DNA of 64,000 nt, from positions 1,481,742 to 1,545,741 of the forward strand of contig CM055745.1 in assembly GCA_029465975.1 (NCBI GenBank), read 5' to 3'. Shown in pieces: positions 12,011-25,417 of the stretch. The position numbers and the translations under genes are program-made. A model generated the notes under the pieces. It searched no databases. It saw only the letters and a program-made list of their open reading frames with translations, and was not told where the DNA came from. How positions within the stretch are numbered: the first letter of the stretch is position 1; each line of letters opens with the position of its first letter. Source of the stretch: Dallia pectoralis (Eukaryota > Chordata > Actinopteri > Esociformes > Umbridae).

Positions 12011-13233
12011 TTAAACGAGGTTAGGGGTATGAATTGGAATGGTATACACGTGCACTGCATTCTGGGAATTGTTATTCTAAAGAGCTTTACCCCGGGCAAG
12101 ATCCGATTTTTGTTATTACTTTCGATTTTTATTACTACCAAATTTTTCTTTTACATTTGCTGCGATCACATTCACGGTTCTGCTTCATCCCCGCGGACTT
12201 GGAACAGTTACATTTTGTTTTCCGTTTTTATCATGTCGTTGCTTAACAAGGGAGTTTAGACCGGAAATCTTATGCGCCAGAGGGACTTAAGTCTCCAAGC
12301 TTCTATCTCGATTAGGCTCTGGATGGGGCACCAATTGCATCGTCCTCCCCGGCACTGCTGGGCTAATTTGTAAGCAGATATGAGCCAATCATAAATGGAA
12401 TACACTTCACAGTTGCACCCAATCAGAATTTATGCCTTCTTGGAAATTTGTTATTTTTTAGGTGGATTGTCAAATTTTCATCTTAACCAAAAAAAAACTA
12501 GCTTAGTAAAAGCGCATTGGAAAAGTAGAGTCATTTTAAAATGCGAATTGGGTAGTTTTTTTGTGCACCTGAACGGTCTTTATTGTCTCGTTGGAAGTCA
12601 TTCTGCTGTAAGACTTTTCCTTTTTCATTCCATCAACTTTGCTTCACTTCTCTCTCTCCATTATGATTAGCATGCATAAAGCATCACCGTTCGTTCTGAG
12701 TCGGGTATCTCCCCTGCTAATACTTCAAAACCGCTGAGATAATGCCCTCTCTTTTTCTGCGGCGAATGTGAAATATGCCCTGGTTTTTGTCATGCGTGGT
12801 AATTGCATTACCACACCAAGTCAATCGTAACTCAGAATTACCTGTTTCTTGGATCATATTTCTTCTCTGTTGTTTTTTATACAGTTCCTTAACGGTCAGT
12901 CTCTCTCAGTGTTTTAGGTAATTACATGTACATATCATATCATGTCTCGATATTGGCAGTGCGTTGGAATGGTGTGTTGTGAGATCTGGTCCAAGGCAGA
13001 AAGGATCATGAAATAATAAGTGTTTCTGTCACATGCGATATCTCAATTGGCCCAAGGGGTTATTGGGGCAATATGTTTGCTGTTATCTTGTTGAGCCAGT
13101 GGGACTAATTAGAATACCCTTTTGAAGCCTGCGTGCTGTCAGGCAGACATTTGCTTTCAATATTTCCTGCCTTTACTTGAAGCATTTGCTGCACACGCTT
13201 AACACATTTAACTGTTGTTTCTCCCTCCATCAG
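12011..13233. other. Unique part of intron 2
   Basis: AT-rich non-repetitive intron sequence ending in the CTCCCTCCATCAG acceptor of exon 3. Open frames such as 12005-12259 and 12395-12670 show no recognisable domain. Confidence 0.6.
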
Positions 13234-13334
13234 ATGAAGACTCCCCACAAAGCCTGTCGTCTGAACCGTCGTCCATCAATGTCATCCTGTTTGGTGCCAT
13301 GGCCAAGGACTACTCTGAATCCGTCAGTCAAGGG
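13234..13334 (+). CDS. pot1: pot1 coding exon 3 (residues 69-102)
   Basis: Acceptor CTCCCTCCATCAG. The exon completes Asp69 and reads EDSPQSLSSEPSSINVILFG...YSESVSQG, ending phase 0 before GTACGG. INVILFG is a typical inner OB strand and SVSQGD (across the junction) resembles the 'KGDvv' turn before the next strand. The end of the exon (GACTACTCTGAATCCGTCAG) resembles the repeat unit that fills the following intron. Confidence 0.85.
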
Positions 13335-16300
13335 GTACGGGTACAAACCACTAGTCCAGATTGGGACTGAATCTGTTAATGTGTACAAACCACTAGTCCA
13401 GATTGGGACTGAATCTGTCAGGGTACAAACCACTAGTCCAGATTGGGACTGAATCTGTCAGTGTACAAACCACTAGTCCAGATTGGGACTGAATCTGTCA
13501 GGGTACAAACCACTAGTCCAGATTGGGACTGAATCTGTCAGGGTACAAACCACTAGTCCAGATTGTGACTGAATCTGTCAGGGTACAAACCACTAGTCCA
13601 GATTGGGACTGAATCTGTCAGGGTACAAACCACTAGTCCAGATTGGGACTGAATCTGTTAATGTGTACAAACCACTAGTCCAGATTGGGACTGAATCTGT
13701 TAATGTGTACAAACCACTAGTCCAGATTGGGACTGAATCTGTTAATGTGTACAAACCACTAGTCCAGATTGGGACTGAATCTGTCAGGGTACAAACCACT
13801 AGTCCAGATTGTGACTGAATCTGTTAATGTGTACAAACCACTAGTCCAGATTGTGACTGAATCTGTTAATGTGTACAAACCACTAGTCCAGATTGTGACT
13901 GAATCTGTTAATGTGTACAAACCACTAGTCCAGATTGGGACTGAATCTGTCAGGGTACAAACCACTAGTCCAGATTGGGACTGAATCTGTCAGGGTACAA
14001 ACCACTAGTCCAGATTGGGACTGAATCTGTCAGGGTACAAACCACTAGTCCAGATTGGGACTGAATCTGTCAGGGTACAAACCACTAGTCCAGATTGGGA
14101 CTGAATCTGTTAATGTGTACAAACCACTAGTCCAGATTGGGACTGAATCTGTTAATGTGTACAAACCACTAGTCCAGATTGGGACTGAATCTGTTAATGT
14201 GTACAAACCACTAGTCCAGATTGGGACTGAATCTGTTAATGTGTACAAACCACTAGTCCAGATTGGGACTGAATCTGTCAGGGTACAAACCACTAGTCCA
14301 GATTGTGACTGAATCTGTTAATGTGTACAAACCACTAGTCCAGATTGTGACTGAATCTGTTAATGTGTACAAACCACTAGTCCAGATTGGGACTGAATCT
14401 GTCAGGGTACAAACCACTAGTCCAGATTGGGACTGAATCTGTCAGGGTACAAACCACTAGTCCAGATTGGGACTGAATCTGTCAGGGTACAAACCACTAG
14501 TCCAGATTGGGACTGAATCTGTCAGGGTACAAACCACTAGTCCAGATTGGGACTGAATCTGTCAGGGTACAAACCACTAGTCCAGATTGGGACTGAATCT
14601 GTTAATGTGTACAAACCACTAGTCCAGATTGGGACTGAATCTGTTAATGTGTACAAACCACTAGTCCAGATTGTGACTGAATCTGTCAGGGTACAAACCA
14701 CTAGTCCAGATTGGGACTGAATCTGTCAGGGTACAAACCACTAGTCCAGATTGGGACTGAATCTGTTAATGTGTACAAACCACTAGTCCAGATTGTGACT
14801 GAATCTGTCAGGGTACAAACCACTAGTCCAGATTGTGACTGAATCTGTCAGTGTACAAACCACTAGTCCAGATTGGGACTGAATCTGTTAATGTGAACAA
14901 ACCACTAGTCCAGATTGTGACTGAATCTGTCAGGGTACAAACCACTAGTCCAGATTGTGACTGAATCTGTTAATGTGTACAAACCACTAGTCCAGATTGG
15001 GACTGAATCTGTTAATGTGTACAAACCACTAGTCCAGATTGGGACTGAATCTGTTAATGTGTACAAACCACTAGTCCAGATTGTGACTGAATCTGTCAGT
15101 GTACAAACCACTAGTCCAGATTGGGACTGAATCTGTCAGTGTACAAACCACTAGTCCAGATTGTGACTGAATCTGTCAGGGTACAAACCACTAGTCCAGA
15201 TTGGGACTGAATCTGTTAATGTGTACAAACCACTAGTCCAGATTGGGACTGAATCTGTCAGGGTACAAACCACTAGTCCAGATTGGGACTGAATCTGTCA
15301 GGGTACAAACCACTAGTCCAGATTGTGACTGAATCTGTCAGGGTACAAACCACTAGTCCAGATTGGGACTGAATCTGTCAGGGTACAAACCACTAGTCCA
15401 GATTGTGACTGAATCTGTCAGGGTACAAACCACTAGTCCAGATTGTGACTGAATCTGTCAGGGTACAAACCACTAGTCCAGATTGGGACTGAATCTGTCA
15501 GGGTACAAACCACTAGTCCAGATTGGGACTGAATCTGTCAGGGTACAAACCACTAGTCCAGATTGGGACTGAATCTGTCAGGGTACAAACCACTGGTCCA
15601 GATTGGGACTGAATCTGTTAATGTGTACAAACCACTAGTCCAGATTGTGACTGAATCTGTCAGGGTACAAACCACTAGTCCAGATTGTGACTGAATCTGT
15701 TAATGTGTACAAACCACTAGTCCAGATTGTGACTGAATCTGTTAATGTGTACAAACCACTAGTCCAGATTGGGACTGAATCTGTCAAGGTACAAACCACT
15801 AGTCCAGATTGGGACTGAATCTGTCAGGGTACAAACCACTAGTCCAGATTGGGACTGAATCTGTCAGGGTACAAACCACTAGTCCAGATTGGGACTGAAT
15901 CTGTCAGGGTACAAACCACTAGTCCAGATTGTGACTGAATCTGTCAGGGTACAAACCACTAGTCCAGATTGTGACTGAATCTGTCAGGGTACAAACCACT
16001 AGTCCAGATTGTGACTGAATCTGTCAGTGTACAAACCACTAGTCCAGATTGGGACTGAATCTGTTAATGTGTACAAACCACTAGTCCAGATTGGGACTGA
16101 ATCTGTCAGGGTACAAACCACTAGTCCAGATTGTGACTGAATCTGTCAGGGTACAAACCACTAGTCCAGATTGTGACTGAATCTGTTAATGTGTACAACC
16201 CGCTAGTCCAGATTGGGACTGAATCTGTTAATGTGTACAAACCACTAGTCCAGATTGTGACTGAATCTGTCAGGGTACAAACCACTAGTCCAGATTGTGA

Positions 16301-19300
16301 CTGAATCTGTTAATGTGTACAAACCACTAGTCCAGATTGTGACTGAATCTTTCAGGGTACAAACCACTAGTCCAGATTGTGACTGAATCTGTCAGTGTAC
16401 AAACCACTAGTCCAGATTGTGACTGAATCTGTTAATGTGAACAAACCACTAGTCCAGATTGTGACTGAATCTGTCAGGGTACAAACCACTAGTCCAGATT
16501 GTGACTGAATCTGTTAATGTGTACAAACCACTAGTCCAGATTGTGACTGAATCTGTCAGGGTACAAACCACTAGTCCAGATTGTGACTGAATCTGTCAGT
16601 GTACAAACCACTAGTCCAGATTGGGACTGAATCTGTCAGTGTACAAACCACTAGTCCAGATTGGGACTGAATCTGTTAATGTGTACAAACCACTAGTCCA
16701 GATTGGGACTGAATCTGTCAGTGTACAAACCACTAGTCCAGATTGGGACTGAATCTGTCAGTGTACAAACCACTAGTCCAGATTGTGACTGAATCTGTCA
16801 GGGTACAAACCACTAGTCCAGATTGTGACTGAATCTGTCAGGGTACAAACCACTAGTCCAGATTGGGACTGAATCTGTCAGGGTACAAACCACTAGTCCA
16901 GATTGGGACTGAATCTGTCAGGGTACAAACCACTGGTCCAGATTGGGACTGAATCAGTCAGGGTACAAACCACTAGTCCAGATTGGGACTGAATCTGTCA
17001 GGGTACAAACCACTGGTCCAGATTGGGACTGAATCTGTCAGGGTACAAACCACTAGTCCAGATTGGGACTCAATCTGTCAGTGTACAAACCACTAGTCCA
17101 GATTGGGACTGTATCTGTCAGGGTACAAACCACTAGTCCAGATTGTGACTGAATCTGTCAGGGTACAAACCACTAGTCCAGATTGGGACTGAATCTGTTA
17201 ATGTGTACAACCCGCTAGTCCAGATTGGGACTGAATCTGTTAATGTGTACAAACCACTAGTCCAGATTGTGACTGAATCTGTCAGGGTACAAACCACTAG
17301 TCCAGATTGTGACTGAATCTGTTAATGTGTACAAACCACTAGTCCAGATTGTGACTGAATCTTTCAGGGTACAAACCACTAGTCCAGATTGTGACTGAAT
17401 CTGTCAGGGTACAAACCACTAGTCCAGATTGTGACTGAATCTGTCAGTGTACAAACCACTAGTCCAGATTGGGACTGAATCTGTTAATGTGTACAAACCA
17501 CTAGTCCAGATTGGGACTGAATCTGTTAATGTGTACAAACCACTAGTCCAGATTGGGACTGAATCTGTCAGGGTACAAACCACTAGTCCAGATTGGGACT
17601 GAATCTGTCAGGGTACAAACCACTAGTCCAGATTGGGACTGAATCTGTCAGGGTACAAACCACTAGTCCAGATTGGGACTGAATCTGTCAGGGTACAAAC
17701 CACTAGTCCAGATTGGGACTGAATCTGTTAATGTGTACAAACCACTAGTCTAGATTGGGACTGAATCTGTTAATGTGTACAAACCACTAGTCTAGATTGG
17801 GACTGAATCTGTCAGGGTACAAACCACTGGTCCAGATTGGGACTGAATCTGTTAATGTGTACAAACCACTAGTCCAGATTGTGACTGAATCTGTCAGGGT
17901 ACAAACCACTGGTCCAGATTGGGACTGAATCTGTTAATGTGTACAAACCACTAGTCCAGATTGGGACTGAATCTGTCAGGGTACAAACCACTAGTCCAGA
18001 TTGTGACTGAATCTGTCAGGGTACAAACCACTAGTCCAGATTGGGACTGAATCTGTTAATGTGTACAAACCACTAGTCTAGATTGGGACTGAATCTGTTA
18101 ATGTGTACAAACCACTAGTCCAGATTGGGACTGAATCTGTTAATGTGTACAAACCACTAGTCCAGATTGTGACTGAATCTGTCAGGGTACAAACCACTAG
18201 TCCAGATTGTGACTGAATCTGTTAATGTGAACAAACCACTGGTCCAGATTGTGACTGAATCTGTCAGGGTACAAACCACTAGTCCAGATTGTGACTGAAT
18301 CTGTTAATGTGTACAAACCACTAGTCCAGATTGTGACTGAATCTGTCAGGGTACAAACCACTAGTCCAGATTGTGACTGAATCTGTTAATGTGTACAAAC
18401 CACTAGTCCAGATTGTGACTGAATCTGTTAATGTGTACAAACCACTAGTCCAGATTGTGACTGAATCTGTCAGGGTACAAACCACTAGTCCAGATTGTGA
18501 CTGAATCTGTTAATGTGTACAAACCACTAGTCCAGATTGGGACTGAATCTGTTAATGTGTACAAACCACTAGTCCAGATTGTGACTGAATCTGTTAATGT
18601 GTACAAACCACTAGTCCAGATTGGGACTGAATCTGTCAGGGTACAAACCACTAGTCCAGATTGTGACTGAATCTGTTAATGTGTACAAACCACTAGTCCA
18701 GATTGTGACTGAATCTTTCAGGGTACAAACCACTAGTCCAGATTGTGACTGAATCTGTCAGGGTACAAACCACTAGTCCAGATTGTGACTGAATCTGTTA
18801 ATGTGTACAAACCACTAGTCCAGATTGTGACTGAATCTGTCAGGGTACAAACCACTAGTCCAGATTGTGACTGAATCTGTTAATGTGTACAAACCACTAG
18901 TCCAGATTGTGACTGAATCTTTCAGGGTACAAACAACTAGTCCAGATTGTGACTGAATCTGTCAGGGTACAAACCACTAGTCCAGATTGTGACTGAATCT
19001 GTTAATGTGTACAAACCACTAGTCCAGATTGACTGAATCTTTCAGGGTACAAACCACTAGTCCAGATTGTGACTGAATCTTTCAGGGTACAAACCACTAG
19101 TCCAGATTGTGACTGAATCTGTCAGGGTACAAACCACTAGTCCAGATTGTGACTGAATCTGTCAGTGTACAAACCACTAGTCCAGATTGTGACTGAATCT
19201 GTCAGTGTACAAACCACTAGTCCAGATTGTGACTGAATCTGTTAATGTGAACAAACCACTAGTCCAGATTGTGACTGAATCTGTCAGGGTACAAACCACT

Positions 19301-22300
19301 AGTCCAGATTGTGACTGAATCTGTTAATGTGTACAAACCACTAGTCCAGATTGTGACTGAATCTGTCAGGGTACAAACCACTAGTCCAGATTGTGACTGA
19401 ATCTGTCAGTGTACAAACCACTAGTCCAGATTGGGACTGAATCTGTCAGGGTACAAACCACTAGTCCAGATTGGGACTGAATCTGTCAGGGTACAAACCA
19501 CTGGTCCAGATTGGGACTGAATCAGTCAGGGTACAAACCACTAGTCCAGATTGGGACTGAATCTGTCAGGGTACAAACCACTGGTCCAGATTGTGACTGA
19601 ATCTGTCAGGGTACAAACCACTAGTCCAGATTGTGACTGAATCTGTTAATGTGTACAACCCGCTAGTCCAGATTGGGACTGAATCTGTTAATGTGTACAA
19701 ACCACTAGTCCAGATTGTGACTGAATCTGTCAGGGTACAAACCACTAGTCCAGATTGTGACTGAATCTGTTAATGTGTACAAACCACTAGTCCAGATTGT
19801 GACTGAATCTTTCAGGGTACAAACCACTAGTCCAGATTGTGACTGAATCTGTCAGGGTACAAACCACTAGTCCAGATTGTGACTGAATCTGTCAGTGTAC
19901 AAACCACTAGTCCAGATTGGGACTGAATCTGTCAGGGTACAAACCACTAGTCCAGATTGGGACTGAATCTGTCAGTGTACAAACCACTAGTCCAGATTGG
20001 GACTGAATCTGTTAATGTGTAAAAACCACTAGTCCAGATTGGGACTGAATCTGTCAGGGTACAAACCACTAGTCCAGATTGGGACTGAATCTGTCAGGGT
20101 ACAAACCACTAGTCCAGATTGGGACTGAATCTGTCAGGGTACAAACCACTAGTCCAGATTGGGACTGAATCTGTCAGGGTACAAACCACTAGTCCAGATT
20201 GGGACTGAATCTGTCAGTGTACAAACCACTAGTCCAGATTGTGACTGAATCTGTCAGGGTACAAACCACTAGTCCAGATTGGGACTGAATCTGTCAGGGT
20301 ACAAACCACTGGTCCAGATTGGGACTGAATCTGTTAATGTGTACAAACCACTAGTCCAGATTGTGACTGAATCTGTCAGTGTACAAACCACTAGTCCAGA
20401 TTGGGACTGAATCTGTCAGTGTACAAACCACTAGTCCAGATTGGGACTGAATCTGTTAATGTGTACAAACCACTAGTCCAGATTGGGACTGAATCTGTCA
20501 GTGTACAAACCACTAGTCCAGATTGTGACTGAATCTGTCAGGGTACAAACCACTAGTCCAGATTGGGACTGAATCTGTCAGGGTACAAACCACTAGTCCA
20601 GATTGTGACTGAATCTGTCAGGGTACAAACCACTAGTCCAGATTGTGACTGAATCTGTTAATGTGTACAACCCGCTAGTCCAGATTGGGACTGAATCTGT
20701 TAATGTGTACAAACCACTAGTCCAGATTGTGACTGAATCTGTCAGGGTACAAACCACTAGTCCAGATTGTGACTGAATCTGTTAATGTGTACAAACCACT
20801 AGTCCAGATTGTGACTGAATCTTTCAGGGTACAAACCACTAGTCCAGATTGTGACTGAATCTGTCAGGGTACAAACCACTAGTCCAGATTGTGACTGAAT
20901 CTGTCAGTGTACAAACCACTAGTCCAGATTGGGACTGAATCTGTCAGTGTACAAACCACTAGTCCAGATTGGGACTGAATCTGTTAATGTGTAAAAACCA
21001 CTAGTCCAGATTGGGACTGAATCTGTCAGGGTACAAACCACTAGTCCAGATTGGGACTGAATCTGTCAGGGTACAAACCACTAGTCCAGATTGGGACTGA
21101 ATCTGTCAGGGTACAAACCACTAGTCCAGATTGGGACTGAATCTGTCAGGGTACAAACCACTAGTCCAGATTGGGACTGAATCTGTCAGTGTACAAACCA
21201 CTAGTCCAGATTGTGACTGAATCTGTCAGGGTACAAACCACTAGTCCAGATTGGGACTGAATCTGTCAGGGTACAAACCACTGGTCCAGATTGGGACTGA
21301 ATCTGTTAATGTGTACAAACCACTAGTCCAGATTGTGACTGAATCTGTCAGTGTACAAACCACTAGTCCAGATTGTGACTGAATCTGTCAGTGTACAAAC
21401 CACTAGTCCAGATTGGGACTGAATCTGTTAATGTGTACAAACCACTAGTCCAGATTGGGACTGAATCTGTCAGGGTACAAACCACTAGTCCAGATTGGGA
21501 CTGAATCTGTCAGGGTACAAACCACTAGTCCAGATTGGGACTGAATCTGTCAGGGTACAAACCACTAGTCCAGATTGGGACTGAATCTGTCAGGGTACAA
21601 ACCACTAGTCCAGATTGGGACTGAATCTGTCAGTGTACAAACCACTAGTCCAGATTGTGACTGAATCTGTCAGGGTACAAACCACTAGTCCAGATTGGGA
21701 CTGAATCTGTCAGGGTACAAACCACTAGTCCAGATTGGGACTGAATCTGTTAATGTGTACAAACCACTAGTCCAGATTGGGACTGAATCTGTCAGTGTAC
21801 AAACCACTAGTCCAGATTGTGACTGAATCTGTCAGTGTACAAACCACTAGTCCAGATTGGGACTGAATCTGTCAGGGTACAAACCACTAGTCCAGATTGG
21901 GACTGAATCTGTCAGGGTACAAACCACTAGTCCAGATTGGGACTGAATCTGTTAATGTGTACAAACCACTAGTCCAGATTGGGACTGAATCTGTCAGTGT
22001 ACAAACCACTAGTCCAGATTGGGACTGAATCTGTCAGGGTACAAACCACTAGTCCAGATTGGGACTGAATCTGTCAGTGTACAAACCACTAGTCCAGATT
22101 GTGACTGAATCTGTCAGGGTACAAACCACTAGTCCAGATTGGGACTGAATCTGTCAGGGTACAAACCACTGGTCCAGATTGGGACTGAATCTGTTAATGT
22201 GTACAAACCACTAGTCCAGATTGGGACTGAATCTGTTAATGTGTACAAACCACTAGTCCAGATTGGGACTGAATCTGTCAGGGTACAAACCACTAATCCA

Positions 22301-22836
22301 GATTGGGACTGAATCTGTCAGGGTACAAACCACTAGTCCAGATTGTGACTGAATCTGTCAGGGTACAAACCACTGGTCCAGATTGGGACTGAATCTGTTA
22401 ATGTGTACAAACCACTAGTCCAGATTGGGACTGAATCTGTCAGGGTACAAACCACTAATCCAGATTGGGACTGAATCTGTCAGGGTACAAACCACTAATC
22501 CAGATTGGGACTGAATCTGTCAGGGTACAAACCACTAATCCAGATTGGGACTGAATCTGTCAGGGTACAAACCACTAGTCCAGATTGGGACTGAATCTGT
22601 TAATGTGTACAAACCACTAGTCCAGATTGGGACTGAATCTGTCAGGGTACAAACCACTAGTCCAGATTGTGACTGAATCTGTCAGGGTACAAACCACTAG
22701 TCCAGATTGGGACTGAATCTGTCAGGGTACAAACCACTAATCCAGATTGGGACTGGATCTGTCAGGGTACAAACCACTAATCCAGATTGGGACTGAATCT
22801 GTCAGTGTACAAACCACTAATCCAGATTGGGACTGG
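13335..22836 (+). repeat. Giant 40/42-bp minisatellite filling intron 3, over 200 copies
   Basis: About 9.5 kb of a unit with CAAACCACTAGTCCAGATTG and GGACTGAATCTGTCA. Two length forms alternate: 40 bp (...TGTCAGGGTAC) and 42 bp (...TGTTAATGTGTAC), with a frequent G/T variant (GATTGGGACT or GATTGTGACT). The array starts at the exon 3 donor. Rare markers (CAACCCGCTAG at about 16199, 17211, 19658 and 20669; GTAAAAACC at about 20020 and 20990) recur about 1 kb apart, showing block duplication. Short open frames inside it are artefacts. Confidence 0.98.
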
Positions 22837-23799
22837 ATACTTAGTCTGACATTTGGTTTCTTAACCCCAGGAAGCAGTCTGATGATTTTCTGTCAGAGAA
22901 TTACAGAGAACCCTTTAGTCTTTAGTTTCAAAGTCAAACGACTACATATAACTGTGATTCATGGCCCATTTCACGTTGGGATTAATGGGTTCTCTTTGCT
23001 TCTGCCCACAAACCAGCTTTCATCGCATCCTTTTTTTTCTCACAATGTTGGTTGTCACATGTGGGCAACATTATGCCAACATTATGCCAACAGAGGCTGC
23101 ACATTTGTGTTGGCATGAGTCACGTCACACGATGACATTTCTTTCCTTTTGACGGGGCGGATAATCCTTAAAGAGATGTTTGGAACGCCAGCTGGTGTAG
23201 CCGGGAGATCAGAGGTATTGTTGGTAGAACCTCGACACAACTAAGTTCTGAATGGATATTGCTTTGGGGAGACGGATCCAGTGTAATTATTCAACACATT
23301 GAAGTGGATTGAGTCTACTGTTTGATTTCTGTTATTCAGACTGAGGAAATTACTCGTAAACAGACCAGATTACGTTACATATTTGACTCATTACATTTGT
23401 AGCGTATCGTTTGAAAAGGTTTTTTTCTGAAGTTATCCACATTTTTCGAAATGATGCGGTCACAAACAACGTAGAACACCAAATACGGCGACCTGCTTTG
23501 ACTCTTAAATACCACTTTCACAACTGTGTTATCCACTGTGACGTGATTAATTTGTATCTCTCCTGTAGTCTGTCCAATAAGTTGTCAGAGATTTCTTAAA
23601 CCGTTTGTAGTGCAGTGACAAACTGCTAACCTAACATAATAGCACTAACTTATCTCCATTTCAAGTGAGGCATATTACTCACAATCTGTAATTTTCTACC
23701 CTTCATCTGGCATATTAAACCTTCACTCTGAGAGACAGCGGTTTGACACACTGTAACCTCATCACATTCCTCTGACTGTATATCTGTCTGTTACCCCAG
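22837..23799. other. Unique 3' part of intron 3
   Basis: Non-repetitive sequence with no gene seen, ending in the TGTCTGTTACCCCAG acceptor of exon 4. Confidence 0.6.
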
Positions 23800-23907
23800 G
23801 ATCTGCTGCTACTAGCTGGCTTTACAGTGGCCAAGTCTCCCACTTCACACAAAGACAAGCTCCATGTTTGTAACTTGCAGATGGCTGGAGATGATTCATC
23901 AGTATAT
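23800..23907 (+). CDS. pot1: pot1 coding exon 4 (residues 103-138)
   Basis: Phase 0 at both ends, donor TATAT|GTGAGT. Reads DLLLLAGFTVAKSP...KLHVCNLQM...SSVY. Together with exons 2-3 this makes a plausible five-stranded OB barrel: the GD-LLLLAGFTVA strand follows the loop of exon 3, and HVCNLQM resembles the last strand. No DNA-contact residues can be assigned. The region has no human equivalent. Confidence 0.87.
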
Positions 23908-24186
23908 GTGAGTACTTCACCATGGAGGACAATCTGACTAAAACATATTTTAATATTGGATTGATCTGTTGATTATTTATACATTTAATCAATATATCAT
24001 GTTTTTTTTCCATATGGGTTGTATTTAAATAATCTCATCTTGCACAACGCTCTCTTTTGAAACGAGGAGATTTATAAAAGTGATCCTAGCAGAAGTTGTC
24101 ACGAAGCTCTTTTGCTTTTCATTGTGAAATGAGTTGAACTAAAATAATTAACAGGAAAGATGATGGTCCAGGAATTATGATCTGTG

Positions 24187-24433
24187 TTTGCCTCTACCTT
24201 GTTTAAATCCATGTTGTTTACCTCTACCTTGTTTACATCCATGGTGTTTACCTCTACCTTGTTTACATCCATGTTGTTTACCTCTACCTTGTTTACATCC
24301 ATGTTGTTTACCTCTGCTTTGTTTTCGTCCGTGGTGTTTACCTCTGCTTTGTTTACGTCCGTGGTGTTTACCTCTGCTTTGTTTACGTCCGTGGTGTTTA
24401 CCTCTGCTTTGTTTACGTCCGTGGTGTTTACCC
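24187..24433. repeat. 30-bp minisatellite in intron 4, 8 copies in two blocks
   Basis: The first four units read CTACCTTGTTTACATCCATG and the last four CTGCTTTGTTTACGTCCGTG. The sharp change halfway suggests two successive expansions. Four overlapping open frames over it are by-products of the period. Confidence 0.95.
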
Positions 24434-24854
24434 ATTAGAATTCAGTAATGTATTAGGCAGTTGGAATTTATCCACTATTGCAGATTTATTTTAATCAGTC
24501 TACAATATGCAATGAAATATTGACGCGATGAAGGGGGAATGGGGAACAAGGAGATATCCCTGGACACTATCTATAATTAGCGTAGCAAATGCTAGCAGTC
24601 ACTGTTCAACTGTAAACCCATTTGTCCTTCATGTTGAATAGGAACTCAACCTTTTATTGGTAATGAGCGAGTTCTCCCTTCCAAACGAAGCCCCTGCAAT
24701 GAAGCCAAATGAGTGCCGAGATCACCTTAAAAAGCAGACAATGACACGCTTGTTTTTAATGAATTCACTGTTCTGTGTCCGCAGCCGGTTCCATCTTTCA
24801 ATAGGTTTTGTCTCAGTGTGATTATAATATGACCCTTAGTCTTCTGACTTGCAG

Positions 24855-24923
24855 GTGTATCCGTCATCTACTCTGAGCCCCAGAGCATCCGTATCCAAAA
24901 GGTCCTCTACGTTTCGCCCTGAG
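24855..24923 (+). CDS. pot1: pot1 coding exon 5 (residues 139-161)
   Basis: Acceptor GACTTGCAG, donor GAG|GTAAGT, phase 0 at both ends. Reads VYPSSTLSPRASVSKRSS...; rich in Ser, Arg and Lys, so probably a flexible basic linker between the N-terminal OB-like unit and the DNA-binding OB1. It is too short to place by similarity alone; splice signals and phase support it. Confidence 0.8.
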
Positions 24924-25290
24924 GTAAGTCTGAGACCTCATTAGCTTGGTTTCTTGTTGCACTTTCTTCTGTCAGGCGCATCCCCTTGTGATGATGTGTG
25001 TGTCATGTTTTCTACGATCTGTGTGTCACTGAAGGCTAGCTGGCCTTTGGCCTGGCCTTTCTGTCACAGTTAAATCACTCATATTTGTAAAAAACAAACC
25101 AGAAACCGCTTTTCTCTGTCTATTACAGTTAATAACGTAGATTTTTTGACCTGTGAAATGTCTCATATCCAGTCTTCTCTACTTTTCACAATTGTTTTCT
25201 TCATGTGATTTACAAATTGACAGTCGAATATACAAGACTAAAATTGTCTTCCAGGTTCTTGACTGATGTTGAAGTACTATTTGTCTTCAG

Positions 25291-25417
25291 GTGACTAAGG
25301 CAGCGAAGGTGGTTAAGTACTCGTACGTTCCACTGAGTCACCTAAAGCCTGGGGTTGTGGTGAACATCTATGCTGTGGTCTGCTTTTTCAAACAACCCTT
25401 TCGAACTAAAGGGACAG
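25291..25417 (+). CDS. pot1: pot1 coding exon 6: start of OB1 (residues 162-204)
   Basis: First exon with clear human similarity: YSYVPLSHLKPGVVVNIYAV then CFFKQPFRTKGT, matching the human N terminus (YIYTPLNQLKGG..., KFFKPPY.SKGT). This is the Telo_bind OB fold that grips TTAGGG. The position of human Tyr36 is Phe here (QPF), keeping an aromatic for base stacking, and Thr41 is kept (KGT). Acceptor TTGTCTTCAG, donor ACAG|GTCAGT, ends in phase 1. Confidence 0.97.

Noticed and set aside
13335..22836. Possible CRISPR array
   Set aside because: Units are contiguous with no unique spacers, and the context is a vertebrate intron.
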